Source: Sanguibacter keddieii
GTDB taxonomy: Bacteria; Actinomycetota; Actinomycetes; Actinomycetales; Actinomycetaceae
DNA length: 64,000 bases
NCBI RefSeq assembly: GCF_001064145.1
Contig: NZ_JVOJ01000007.1
Span: 43,548 to 107,547 of the forward strand
Direction of reading: 5' to 3'
Shown here one piece after another: positions 9,035-17,092 of the stretch; the stretch's first letter is position 1, and every line of letters starts with the position of its first letter. The translations under genes were made by a program, and so were the position numbers. The notes beneath the pieces are model-generated. The model made no database searches. It was not told the origin of the DNA and saw only the letters and a list, made by a program, of their open reading frames with translations.

Positions 9035-10582
9035 ATGGTGAGCAGCCCCATGTACGACCGCCTCATGAAGTTCGTTGAGGGCGTCGAGGAATCCCGCAAG
9101 CTCAGCGGCTACGACACCGAACACTCCATGATCATTGCCGGAATGGGGATGATGAGTGCCAGCGTGTCCCACTTCAAGGAATACCAGGGCTTCGAGGGAC
9201 AAACGGGCGAGGCCATTGACGGCTGGATCGATCAGACGCAGCAACGCTACAGCAGCGAACGACAGGGGTACGTGACCGGCACCGAGCACTACGTCGAGGG
9301 TCGGCGCCTGCTCATGCACGCCGCCGAGGATGCAAAGCTCCTGTCACCGACGCTCCTGGACAAGGCAACCGAAGCAATGCGGGGGCTTGCTCAGGTCGTC
9401 ATTCCTGTCGCGAAGCACATGGGTCCAATCGGAGAGCCCATCAACACGATCGCTACGACCGGTGCCGCCTACGTAGACGCGATCGAGGCGCAGGCAAATG
9501 CGCAGCGTGAGGCTGCCGCCACGGCCATCCTGCAGCGAGTCAACGACGAGGCCCAGAAGCTCGCCGACCAGTTGCAGGCCCATACTGAGCAAGTCGCAGC
9601 ATTCACTACAGGGCTCAGTAACGTTGAAATACCACCCACAAACGGTCCTTCAACTCCTTCTGTCAGCAATCAGCTCAACCAAGGCAACATGTGGGTCTCT
9701 CCCCACGAAGCTGGCGTGTACGGGGCCAGCCGCGATGACGACTACGGCCGTTCCGACCTCCGGGGGCAAGGCTCGGGCCTGTACGCTGATGGATACGACG
9801 AGGGCGGTCCGATCAGTGACCGCGTCATGTCCTCGAAGCGTATTCCCAACCAATACATCTCCGAAGGAGAGCTTGGATCCCGCCTGAACCCCGTCACCGA
9901 TCCGCAGGACCTGATGGACATCGACCTGCTGCACACGCGCGTCAACGGTGACCGGCACGCGAACGGCGTCATTGGCGGTCACACCCCAGCTTCTCCCGTT
10001 GATCGCGACCATCCCCTGTGGCGTCTCAACGGTGGACCTGCCACCGAATCGTCGACGGCTGGTCGCCTCGGCGGAGCCGGCGTGCTCAGCGCAGGGGCGC
10101 TGGGCCTTCGCGGGTCCGCGCGGATGGGTTCTGCCGCGTCTATCATGGGACGAGCCGGTGGAGTAGGAACGGGAGTAGGAAGCTCGGCCGGCTCAACGGC
10201 CCTGCGCACCGGTTCCTACTCCGGTGCCGGATTTGGCAAGTACACGCCCCCTGCTCCTGCTGGCGCGACGGGGGCTGGTGCCAACAGAACCTCTGGAGTG
10301 ACGGGCACGTCGGGGGCATCCGGCGCGAATGGCGCTGGAAGCTCCGCAGCCGGTGGTCGCGCCCAGGGAGCCGGCGGTTTCATGGGTGCTGGCGGCGCTG
10401 GCGCGGGAGGAAAGAAGGACGAGAAGAAGGCCCAGCGACGCCGCTACACGCCGTTCTGCTTCGAGGATGACGATGAGCTGCCCGAGGGCTACGTGAACCC
10501 CCTATCGCAGACCTACGGATCCGACAAGGACCTTTCGCCCGCACCACGCAAGGACGACGGATGGGATCCGGGCCAATGGTGA
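9035..10582 (+). CDS. Large type VII-associated protein (PPE/LXG-like), cassette copy 2
   Basis: Protein of 515 residues, paralogue of the 5777 product. N-terminal helical part (about 1-210) is moderately similar; the block from about residue 225 to 340, including NGDRHANGVIGGHTPASP, and the acidic tail are nearly identical. The Gly/Ala/Ser-rich linker is longer here (about 340-460). Stop overlaps the protease start as in copy 1. TAGGAG ribosome site. Probably a secreted partner of the small protein upstream; no recognised family beyond the general PPE/LXG resemblance. Confidence 0.78.
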   Translation: MVSSPMYDRLMKFVEGVEESRKLSGYDTEHSMIIAGMGMMSASVSHFKEYQGFEGQTGEAIDGWIDQTQQRYSSERQGYVTGTEHYVEGRRLLMHAAEDAKLLSPTLLDKATEAMRGLAQVVIPVAKHMGPIGEPINTIATTGAAYVDAIEAQANAQREAAATAILQRVNDEAQKLADQLQAHTEQVAAFTTGLSNVEIPPTNGPSTPSVSNQLNQGNMWVSPHEAGVYGASRDDDYGRSDLRGQGSGLYADGYDEGGPISDRVMSSKRIPNQYISEGELGSRLNPVTDPQDLMDIDLLHTRVNGDRHANGVIGGHTPASPVDRDHPLWRLNGGPATESSTAGRLGGAGVLSAGALGLRGSARMGSAASIMGRAGGVGTGVGSSAGSTALRTGSYSGAGFGKYTPPAPAGATGAGANRTSGVTGTSGASGANGAGSSAAGGRAQGAGGFMGAGGAGAGGKKDEKKAQRRRYTPFCFEDDDELPEGYVNPLSQTYGSDKDLSPAPRKDDGWDPGQW

Positions 10583-11766
10583 CGCACACGAACAGCACGG
10601 CGCGCCTGCTCGGCGTCGCTGCCTCGACTCTGGTGCTCGCCACGGGAGCCACCGCGCTACCCTCCGGACCGGCGCAGGCGGCGGACACCATCACCGCCGC
10701 CGACCAGCCCTATTTCGCGTACTACCACCTCGACCAGGCGCGCGCGAAAGGATACACCGGGCAGGGTGTCACCATCGCAATCCTGGACGGCGAGGTCGAC
10801 ACCAGCGCTCCCGAGCTGGCAGGTGCCGACATCACCGACAAGACACCTTGCACCGTCACCTCAAGCGCATCCACCAGGCAGCACGGAACGGATATAGCAT
10901 CCGTACTCGTAGCGCGGGATTACGGGATTGCTCCCCAGGCAAAACTACTGGCGTATCGTATTACTCTTACTTCCGCTGGCGATACCTCTGGAAGTGATTG
11001 TCGCGGGCAGCTCAGTGTCAGTAAAGACGATATTTCTTCTTTGCTCAACACAGCCATGAACGATGGCGCAATGATTATCAGCCTGTCACTGGCCGGAGCA
11101 AGCAACAGCGACTCACTTAAGTGGGCAATGGCCCGAGCTCTTTCACAGGGGGTCATTATCACTGCCGGTGCGGGCAATGACGCCAAGGAACAAACCTTTG
11201 AGTCTTTCGGCCATTGGTCTGGAGTTGTCAGCGTCAGCGCTATTGGCACCGACGGTAACCGCCAAGACTACTCCTCGTGGGGAGAAGGTGTAGTCAGCGC
11301 TGCGGTGGGTGGACCTATCACTGTAAGAAACCTACAGACACAACAAAACGAACAGGCTTTCGGCACCTCTTTCGCGACTCCCCTCGTCGCTGGTTCTCTC
11401 GCACTCGCCCGCCAGAAGTGGCCCCAAGCCACCACGAATCAGCTTCTGCAGCTCCTCATCCACACGGGAACCAACCCGGACCACACGTGGAATCAGTACA
11501 CGGGCTACGGCGGTGTCGCACCCGGCGCGATGGTCAACACGGACCCCAGCCAGTACCCGGACGAGAACCCTCTCACAAACAAGAGCATGGGTCCAGAACC
11601 CACGCCCGAGGAGATCAAGCAGTACACCGACGGCGTTGTCTCCCCCTTTGAGATCGCCTACGACAACTCCTACACGTATCGCGGCCTGGACGAGAACGTG
11701 GTCGGCGACAACCGCAACGCCTACCCCACTCACCTGGGGACCAGTCCGCGCTACCACGGCAAGTAA
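10561..11766 (+). CDS. Type VII secretion-associated subtilase (mycosin-like), copy 2
   Basis: Serine protease of 401 residues with signal peptide ending AQAADT and a complete S8 catalytic set: Asp76 (LDGEVD), His108 (QHGT), Asn206 (AGAGN), Ser270 (GTSFATP). Ends HLGTSPRYHGK without a membrane anchor. Codon use changes inside the gene: from about 10865 to 11370 it is clearly richer in A and T than the flanks, as if this part came from a different source. Start as for copy 1: ATG 10561, or ATG 10576 overlapping the previous stop. Confidence 0.88.
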   Translation: MGSGPMVTHTNSTARLLGVAASTLVLATGATALPSGPAQAADTITAADQPYFAYYHLDQARAKGYTGQGVTIAILDGEVDTSAPELAGADITDKTPCTVTSSASTRQHGTDIASVLVARDYGIAPQAKLLAYRITLTSAGDTSGSDCRGQLSVSKDDISSLLNTAMNDGAMIISLSLAGASNSDSLKWAMARALSQGVIITAGAGNDAKEQTFESFGHWSGVVSVSAIGTDGNRQDYSSWGEGVVSAAVGGPITVRNLQTQQNEQAFGTSFATPLVAGSLALARQKWPQATTNQLLQLLIHTGTNPDHTWNQYTGYGGVAPGAMVNTDPSQYPDENPLTNKSMGPEPTPEEIKQYTDGVVSPFEIAYDNSYTYRGLDENVVGDNRNAYPTHLGTSPRYHGK

Positions 11767-11831
11767 TCCGACCTCGGGGTTATAGGTCACAACGTGTTGG
11801 TCGCGGCTCGGGCCCACGCATCGTCGAGGGC

Positions 11832-11907
11832 GGGGGTTTTGCACCATTAGGCGCCTCCCTTCGGCGTGTCACCGGCGTGTCGCGCCCCTAATGGTGCAAA
11901 TCCCCCC
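11832..11907. repeat. Long inverted repeat (module D)
   Basis: Arms 11832-11854 and 11882-11907 pair over about 20 bases around the word TTTGCACCATTAGG and its complement CCTAATGGTGCAAA, with a GGGGG/CCCCC base. It lies 66 bases after the mycosin stop and may end that transcript. The right arm, CCCCTAATGGTGCAAATC, resembles the word of the 56.2 kb modules. Confidence 0.7.
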
Positions 11908-11947
11908 ATTTGGTGGTTGGTGAGGTCACGGTTCGGGATGGTAAGGC

Positions 11948-12022
11948 GCCCAAATTGCAGACCACCTCGGTGAAAAACATTGAAAATGGGGTGTTGCGGC
12001 TGAGGTGGTCTGCGTTTTGGGC
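11948..12022. repeat. Inverted repeat (module E)
   Basis: Arms 11948-11968 and 12002-12022, 21 bases with two mismatches, built on GCAGACCACCTC and its complement, separated by 33 mostly AT-rich bases. No coding sequence is convincing here. It sits between modules D and F in one 650-base gene-free run. Confidence 0.7.
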
Positions 12023-12065
12023 ACAACGGTGCCTGGCCTGGTGTGCTGCTCGCACGCGAACCGCT

Positions 12066-12183
12066 GGATATGCGCGTCAACCCCTTGATACGCACGTAAA
12101 CCTCTAGATGTGCGCGTGGACGGCGCTGCCCACGCGCATATCATCGGGCCCACGTGCGCATTAGCGGGTCCACGTGCGCGGCG
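12066..12183. repeat. Array of three direct then three inverted 20-base units (module F)
   Basis: Three direct units of 20 bases (12066-12085, 12086-12105, 12106-12125) share GATNNGCGCGTNNAC, followed by three units in the opposite orientation (12126-12144, 12145-12163, 12164-12183) sharing CCACGTGCGC. The whole block is a large imperfect palindrome made of six copies of one word, suggesting multiple binding sites for a dimeric protein or a structured transcript. Confidence 0.65.
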
Positions 12184-12231
12184 GTGAGCGCAGGCAGCTA
12201 GCACGCCTCGGTACACGGAACGCGTCAGCAC

Positions 12232-12273
12232 ATACTCGAAGGGGCCGGCCATAAGGCCGACCCCTTCGAGTAT
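12232..12273. terminator. Strong hairpin, probable bidirectional terminator
   Basis: Arms of 19 bases (ATACTCGAAGGGGCCGGCC and its complement) with one G-T pair and a 4-base loop. It has no T-run. It lies between the mycosin cassette and the minus-strand Tad operon, so it may stop both transcripts. Bases 12274-12417 hold nothing else that I can support. Confidence 0.55.
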
Positions 12274-12417
12274 CCCATCAACACAGTGCAAGTCTTCCGA
12301 TGCGCTCCCTTTCTCGGCTCACCCTTTGTGGGTGTCGCCCTTGGCTTGATGACTATTAATGTACGGACCCCACCTGTGGGAACCATTGAACGAACCTGGC
12401 AATTTCCTGTGAATTTT

Positions 12418-12849
12418 TCACCGCTCGGGTCCGGCGCGCGCCCGTGCGCTCACGTTCGTTGAAATCCCGGCGATTCTCACTGGCTGCGTGAGGATCACCA
12501 GGCAGTCAGGACCGCGCACCTCGCAGGACTGAACGCCCGCGCCATTCGCTGCGGCGACGGCGGAGGCTGCCCCGCACGGCCGCTCCCCCACGTCCTCCCA
12601 GTCAGCCGTGGCCGACTGCTCTGCCCCAGCCAGGGCCGCTAGGTCAGCGACAGCCTGCAGGCGCACCCGCTCGCGGTGGGCAACACCGACCCCGCCGATG
12701 GCTACCGCGAGCGCGACGGCCACGACAATGAGCCCCACGGAATTGATGGTTCCAGAACCTTCCTCGTCGGAACGTTCGCCGGCGTACCCATCCGCAACAG
12801 GCCCACCTCGAGACACGGCTGCACGCGGGGCTGTCGGTTCAAGCGTCAC
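12418..12849 (-). CDS. Tad locus small secreted/membrane protein (TadE/G-like, Rv3654c type)
   Basis: Protein of 143 residues with one hydrophobic segment (GLIVVAVALAVAIGGVGVAH) followed by ADLAALAGAE, the usual start of actinobacterial Tad-locus helicase/secretion neighbourhood TadE-like proteins, and two cysteines in the exported part. GTG start at 12849 overlaps the preceding stop (GTGA). Last gene of the pilus operon; probably a minor pseudopilin or pilus-associated protein. Confidence 0.8.
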   Translation of the reverse strand: MTLEPTAPRAAVSRGGPVADGYAGERSDEEGSGTINSVGLIVVAVALAVAIGGVGVAHRERVRLQAVADLAALAGAEQSATADWEDVGERPCGAASAVAAANGAGVQSCEVRGPDCLVILTQPVRIAGISTNVSARARAGPER

Positions 12850-13184
12850 GGCAGGTCTCCTTCGTCGATGGTGGTCACCGAGCATCGGGCGATGCCCCCG
12901 ACCCAGCCAGCCGCCCCGCGGTAGGGGGCGGTGCCGGTGACGCTCACCCACCCGCCGGAGCGCGCGACCGCGTAGGATCCGGGCGGATAGGCGGCCGAGG
13001 CCGCTCCCTGCGGGTCGGCCGCTCCGATGGAGGCGGCCCGGGCACCCTCACGCACCGCCTGGCACAGGGACGCTCCGGTCATCCCGGCCTGTGCGGCGGC
13101 GACGATGACGCCGACGACGAGGGTGACGGCGACGAAACCGATGGCGTGTTCGACGGTGACGTATCCGCGCTCGTCGCTGTTCAT
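12846..13184 (-). CDS. TadE-like minor pilin
   Basis: Protein of 112 residues with an N-terminal class III-like signal: RGYVTVEHAIGFVAVTL, in which the charged leader is followed by a hydrophobic helix with Glu at position 5 of the mature form. Two cysteines follow in the exported part. ATG overlaps the flp stop (ATGA). Minor pilin of the Flp/Tad fibre by position and form. Confidence 0.82.
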   Translation of the reverse strand: MNSDERGYVTVEHAIGFVAVTLVVGVIVAAAQAGMTGASLCQAVREGARAASIGAADPQGAASAAYPPGSYAVARSGGWVSVTGTAPYRGAAGWVGGIARCSVTTIDEGDLP

Positions 13185-13453
13185 CGGGTATTCAGCGCCT
13201 CCTGGATGACGGATTCGAGGGCGGCGCGCACGGTGTCCGATTTGAGGATCACGATGAGCAGGCCAGCGAAACCGGCGGCGGCGATGGTGCCGATCGCGTA
13301 CTCGACGGTGGTCGCGCCCTCCTCGGGATCGCGCCCCTCGGTGGGATCGGCCGTGGTCCGGGGCCGCAGGGTCCGAGCTCCCTCCTGAACGGCCGCCATC
13401 GCGATGAGCTGGGCGCGCGTGGCTGCGCAGTCGATTCTGTCGATGATCGTCAT
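13181..13453 (-). CDS. Flp pilin (DUF4244 type)
   Basis: Major pilin of 90 residues. A charged leader of about 50 residues ends EEGATTVEYAIG, where a prepilin peptidase would cut after Gly, followed by a hydrophobic helix. AAGGAC ribosome site precedes the ATG at 13453. It follows a 133-base gap after tadBC that carries two DnaA-box-like sites, so it may have its own promoter. No prepilin peptidase gene is in the window. Confidence 0.87.
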   Translation of the reverse strand: MTIIDRIDCAATRAQLIAMAAVQEGARTLRPRTTADPTEGRDPEEGATTVEYAIGTIAAAGFAGLLIVILKSDTVRAALESVIQEALNTR

Positions 13454-13542
13454 TGATCTGTCCTTTCTTCCTTCGCGCGCGGTCGCGCGCAAGGCCAGTG
13501 TGCGCGGGTGCCGTCCCACGTTTCCACGCGGATTCGAGCCCC

Positions 13543-13581
13543 TGTGGATAACCAACGAAGCCCCACGACCCCTGTGGATAA
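13543..13581. promoter_or_regulatory. Pair of DnaA-box-like sites upstream of flp
   Basis: TGTGGATAA at 13543-13551 and 13573-13581, exactly 30 bases apart and in the same orientation, each inside CCCTGTGGATAAC. They match the DnaA box TTATCCACA on the minus strand and lie 90 and 120 bases before the flp start. Similar pairs occur at 17002 and 36360. Confidence 0.55.
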
Positions 13582-13586
13582 CTCGA

Positions 13587-14834
13587 CTACACGCCGATTC
13601 CTCCCACGAGGTGAGCGAGCAGCGGTGCGATGCCCAGGGTCAGGAACGCGGGCAGGAAGAAGGCACCGAGCGGTCCGACGAGGCGGACGCTCAGCTCCTC
13701 GGCCTGCGCCTTCGCGTCGACGAGGCGCGAGCGGCGCTCCCAGGCGGCGCTGCGGGCGAGCAGCGTGTCCGGAGCTGCTCCGCTGGTCCACGAGGCCTCG
13801 AGCGCGTCGCGCAGGGAATGGCTCCACTCGGGGGTGTCCTCCCACGCGTCCGCCCAGGTCGCGCCGAGCCGCAGGGAGGCGGCGGCCCACGACAGTGTCT
13901 CGGTGGCGCAGGCGTCGGCCAACGCGTCGAGAGCGCGGGGGATCGCCGCGCCGCTGGCCAGGGCGGAGGCGACGAGGTCGCAGGCGAGCGCGCCGTCCAT
14001 CCCCTCCTCGACGCGCCGACACCGGGCGAGGATCCGTCGGCACGAGGCCACCCCCGCCGCCCACGCAGCAACACCCACGAAGGCGCACATCCGCCCCGCC
14101 CCGCCTCCCGTGTAGAACTGCCAGGGCGAGGCCCCCAGCGCGAGCGCAGACGCGACCCCGACGAGGGGAAGGGCCGCGAGGACGCGCGCGGACATGAGCG
14201 GGCCGGCAGCGGCAACGCGACGCGCCTCCTCGAGCGCCTGCGCGTCATCGATGGCGGAGCCGATCGCGTCGAGCACGTCGGCGAGCGGAGCGCCGAGGCC
14301 GTGGCTGAATCGGCAGGCAAGCGCAACGGATGCGGCGCTTGCGCGGGATGCGGCCGCTCCCGGTGCACTTTCTGCTCGACGCAGGGGGCGCCAGCGCGTC
14401 GGCGCGCGCGCCCACTCGTCGAGGACGGCAGGGTAGGAATCATCCACGCCGACGCTCCCTCCCACATCGATGCGCGCCAAGGCGAGGCCCCAGGCGTCGG
14501 CAGTGGGGGCTCCCGCACGCAGACGGGTCGCGACCTCGGCGACGAGGAGGGAGAGCTCGCGCGGGGTGGGCGGGCCCTGCGCACGTCCTCGGTGGCGCGC
14601 GGATCGTTCCTTCCCGGGACGTAACCGTCCCCACCGCCCCCGGGCCTCGTGCTCCGGGTTACGCGCGCGCGTCGGCCGCGCCCACGCGCTCACGATACGC
14701 TTCTCGCGCGCTCCCCAATACACGGCTATACAACACCGTAAACACAGCGCACACACGCATATAACGAACACGCTGACCGACATCACCTCGCCGAGGCCGA
14801 GGCCCTCCACGAACGCATCCCAGCCTGCCTTCAT
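13587..14834 (-). CDS. Tad pilus inner-membrane platform, TadB-TadC fusion
   Basis: Protein of 415 residues that combines the two type II/IV secretion F-type platform halves usually encoded by separate tadB and tadC genes. Hydrophobic segments lie near the N-terminus, in the middle and at the C-terminal end (FLPAFLTLGIAPLLAHL), with two cytoplasmic helical domains between them. It anchors the TadA ATPase. ATG at 14834 overlaps the tadA stop (ATGA). Confidence 0.85.
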   Translation of the reverse strand: MKAGWDAFVEGLGLGEVMSVSVFVICVCALCLRCCIAVYWGAREKRIVSAWARPTRARNPEHEARGRWGRLRPGKERSARHRGRAQGPPTPRELSLLVAEVATRLRAGAPTADAWGLALARIDVGGSVGVDDSYPAVLDEWARAPTRWRPLRRAESAPGAAASRASAASVALACRFSHGLGAPLADVLDAIGSAIDDAQALEEARRVAAAGPLMSARVLAALPLVGVASALALGASPWQFYTGGGAGRMCAFVGVAAWAAGVASCRRILARCRRVEEGMDGALACDLVASALASGAAIPRALDALADACATETLSWAAASLRLGATWADAWEDTPEWSHSLRDALEASWTSGAAPDTLLARSAAWERRSRLVDAKAQAEELSVRLVGPLGAFFLPAFLTLGIAPLLAHLVGGIGV

Positions 14835-15943
14835 AGCCCGATCCTTTGGGCGAGGGAAGGCCAGGCCTCGTGCGTGGCGACGCAGCCATCGGCGGTGGCG
14901 CTGAGCGCGAGCGCGCACTCGAGTGGCCCGCGAGCGCGCGTGAGGACCCCGACCTCGGACACCCAGCGGCGCCCATCTGCGCCGCGCCGCATGTGGAGGA
15001 CCGCGTCGATGGCACTGGCGGCCTGGGCGGCGACGGCGTCTTCGCTCATGGCAGCGAGCGCTCCGAGGGCAGCGAGCCGCACGGGCACGTCGCGCGCCCC
15101 GTTGGCGTGGATCGTCGCCCATCCGCCGTCGTGCCCGGTGTTGAGGGCGGTGAGGACGTCGCGCACTTCGGGGCCTCGGCACTCGCCGAGGACGAGGCGG
15201 TCGGGGCGCATGCGCATGGCCGCACGCACGAGGTCGGCGAGGGTGACCGTGCCCCTCCCCTCGACGTTTGGCTTGCGTTCGATGAGGTGCACGCAATGGG
15301 GGTGGGCGGGCGCGATTTCGGCGACCTCTTCGATGCAGATGATGCGCTCACCAGAGGGAACAAGGGAGAGCGCGGCGCTCAGGAGCGTCGTTTTCCCGCT
15401 TCCGGTCGCCCCGCTGACGAGGACGTTGGCGCGCGAGGCGACAAGGGAGCGTAGGAGTGCCCCCACCGCGCCGGGCAGCGTCCCGCAGGCCTCGAGATCC
15501 GCGACGCCCAGCCGACGGGTGCCAAGGACGCGCAGGGAGATGAGCGTGCCGGATCCAGACACGGGGGCGAGGACCGCGTGCAGGCGCACTCCCCCGGGCA
15601 GAGTGCCGTCGGCGATGGGGCGCGCGTCGTCCAGGCGCACGCCGCACGCGCTCGCGAGGCGTATGGCGGCGCGGCGGGCGTCGGCCTCGTCTCGGATGTC
15701 GGCGTCCACGCGCACGAGGCCGCCTCCTCGGTCGACCCACGCCTGGGTGCCGTTGATGAGGACATCGGTGACGGACGGGTCGTCGAGGAGGCGCGCGAGG
15801 GGCGGGTCCATGCCGCGTTGCCGGGAGCGTAGGGTCTCCAGGGTGGAGGTGACCGCGGCGGATCCGCTGCCGGGCGGCGCGCACGCGGCGGCCGCACGAG
15901 CGGGGTCCTCACCGCGGGCGAGCAGGCGCAGAGCGTCACGCAT
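14831..15943 (-). CDS. Tad pilus assembly ATPase TadA/CpaF
   Basis: Secretion ATPase of 370 residues. N-terminal domain with the conserved block DPSVTDVLINGT (about 56-66), Walker A GATGSGKTT at 178-186, Walker B and Asp-box region IICIEEVAEI, and VLGECRGPEV. It powers Flp fibre assembly at the cytoplasmic face. Start ATG lies within the end of the ssd gene (ATGCGTGA overlap), showing operon coupling. Confidence 0.93.
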   Translation of the reverse strand: MRDALRLLARGEDPARAAAACAPPGSGSAAVTSTLETLRSRQRGMDPPLARLLDDPSVTDVLINGTQAWVDRGGGLVRVDADIRDEADARRAAIRLASACGVRLDDARPIADGTLPGGVRLHAVLAPVSGSGTLISLRVLGTRRLGVADLEACGTLPGAVGALLRSLVASRANVLVSGATGSGKTTLLSAALSLVPSGERIICIEEVAEIAPAHPHCVHLIERKPNVEGRGTVTLADLVRAAMRMRPDRLVLGECRGPEVRDVLTALNTGHDGGWATIHANGARDVPVRLAALGALAAMSEDAVAAQAASAIDAVLHMRRGADGRRWVSEVGVLTRARGPLECALALSATADGCVATHEAWPSLAQRIGL

Positions 15944-16949
15944 GGCGCGCCTCGATCTCAAGTAGCCCGCCCGTTGATGAAGCGGCCCCGCCTGCACTCG
16001 AGGAGGAAGCAGATTCGAGGGCGTGCATGAGGCCGCGCAGATTCCGCCCGGGGCGAGTGGGGGCTCGCAGGATGGGCCCGGGGGTACACTCGCGCACACC
16101 GGCTCCCCATCGCTCGCCAGCGCACACAAGCGTGATCGCGGAGCACGGAGGCGGAAGCGCCGCGCATATCGCCGACAGGGCGGCGGCTCCCTCCAGGTCC
16201 CCGTGGGTGATCAGGACGAGCGCGTCGGCGTGGATCGCGGACACGCACCGTGCGGCCCGCGCGTCCCATCGGCCCGCGTCCACGATGAGGGGCGCGTCGA
16301 GTGATCGGCACGCCGCGACCACGCGGGGATCATCGGCGGCAACGCCGCCGCGCGCATCCCCGACGAGGGCACGCACTCCACCAACGACGGGCAGATGATC
16401 GCGCAGCGACGGCAGGTAGGAGTCCTCGGAGGCGTCCAGATCCGCCCACCGCACGCCGGGAACGTCGTGGTCACCCGCGAGCGCAACACCGGGCACGGAC
16501 CCAGACGCGTCGACGACGACCGCTTCTCCCACCCTCGCTCGGTGGGCACCGCGCTCCCCGCGCCGCCCACCCCATCGGGCACCCCGACGCCGCCCACGCT
16601 CGCGGGCCAGCAGCCGAACGACGCCGGTCACCCCAACCCCTCCAGCAATCCCGGCGACCACCCACACCGCACCCGATCGGCGCGTGCGGGAGGATGCCTC
16701 GGCGATGAGGGACACGAGGAGCGCGGTGTCCCCCGGCAGCCTCACCTGACCGCCCTGCCCGACGCGCACACAGGGCACTCCCTCGGGTACCGGAGCCGAC
16801 GCGGAGGCGAGAATCAACGAGGCCTGGCCCGGGTCCGAGCACACGCGCGCCCCCGCGAGAACCGCGGCATCCCGCGCGCCGTCGAGGTCGGGCGGCGCGA
16901 GGCCGACGAGGGCAACGGTTCCTCGATGCGGGGTGATGTGGGTGTTCAT
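15936..16949 (-). CDS. ssd: Septum site-determining / CpaE-like ParA-family protein (Ssd)
   Basis: Protein of 337 residues at the head of the Tad operon, where Rv3660c (ssd) stands in mycobacteria. A segment WVVAGIAGGVGVTGVVRLLA takes the place of the ParA-type Walker A, but lacks the deviant Lys pattern, so ATP binding is doubtful. Remaining features (VVVDASGSVPG, LDAPLIVDAG) follow the ParA/MinD fold. Probably places the pilus machine or affects septation. ATG at 16949 chosen over an upstream open frame that runs through the intergenic DnaA-box pair. Confidence 0.75.
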   Translation of the reverse strand: MNTHITPHRGTVALVGLAPPDLDGARDAAVLAGARVCSDPGQASLILASASAPVPEGVPCVRVGQGGQVRLPGDTALLVSLIAEASSRTRRSGAVWVVAGIAGGVGVTGVVRLLARERGRRRGARWGGRRGERGAHRARVGEAVVVDASGSVPGVALAGDHDVPGVRWADLDASEDSYLPSLRDHLPVVGGVRALVGDARGGVAADDPRVVAACRSLDAPLIVDAGRWDARAARCVSAIHADALVLITHGDLEGAAALSAICAALPPPCSAITLVCAGERWGAGVRECTPGPILRAPTRPGRNLRGLMHALESASSSSAGGAASSTGGLLEIEARHA

Positions 16950-17001
16950 GGGACGACGATGCGCCCGTAGCGTGCGGCCCGTCCACCCGTGGGCGCGCCC
17001 C

Positions 17002-17070
17002 TGTGGACAACGCGAATCCGAGGTGCCACGCTGTGCATAGAGGGATCCGATGGAGGACCCCTGTGGATTG
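17002..17070. promoter_or_regulatory. Pair of DnaA-box-like sites between ssd and the HAD gene
   Basis: TGTGGACAA at 17002-17010 and TGTGGATTG at 17062-17070, same orientation, 60 bases apart, each preceded by CCCC. The intergenic region is only 143 bases and serves both the minus-strand tad operon and the plus-strand phosphatase gene. Confidence 0.45.
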
Positions 17071-17092
17071 AGCCAACGCTGGAGTAGACGCC

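Larger units (their letters stand above)
5160..11766 (+). repeat. Tandem duplication of a three-gene type VII-linked cassette
   Basis: Two consecutive units, about 5160-8388 and 8489-11766, carry the same order: WXG100-like, PPE/LXG-like, mycosin. Homology begins about 45 bases before the first start codon of each unit (GGACACG block and AGGAGG). Best conserved are the 3' end of the middle gene and the start of the protease gene; the centre of each gene has diverged. The spacer 8389-8536 holds a GTCATATGAC palindrome and probably the second promoter. Confidence 0.85.

Noticed and set aside
12066-12183. CRISPR array
   Set aside because: Units are contiguous 20-base repeats that flip orientation; there are no unique spacers and no cas genes.
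11926-12291. Open frame of 121 codons on the minus strand in the repeat-rich gap
   Set aside because: It runs straight through inverted-repeat modules, has no family resemblance and no ribosome site; best read as non-coding.
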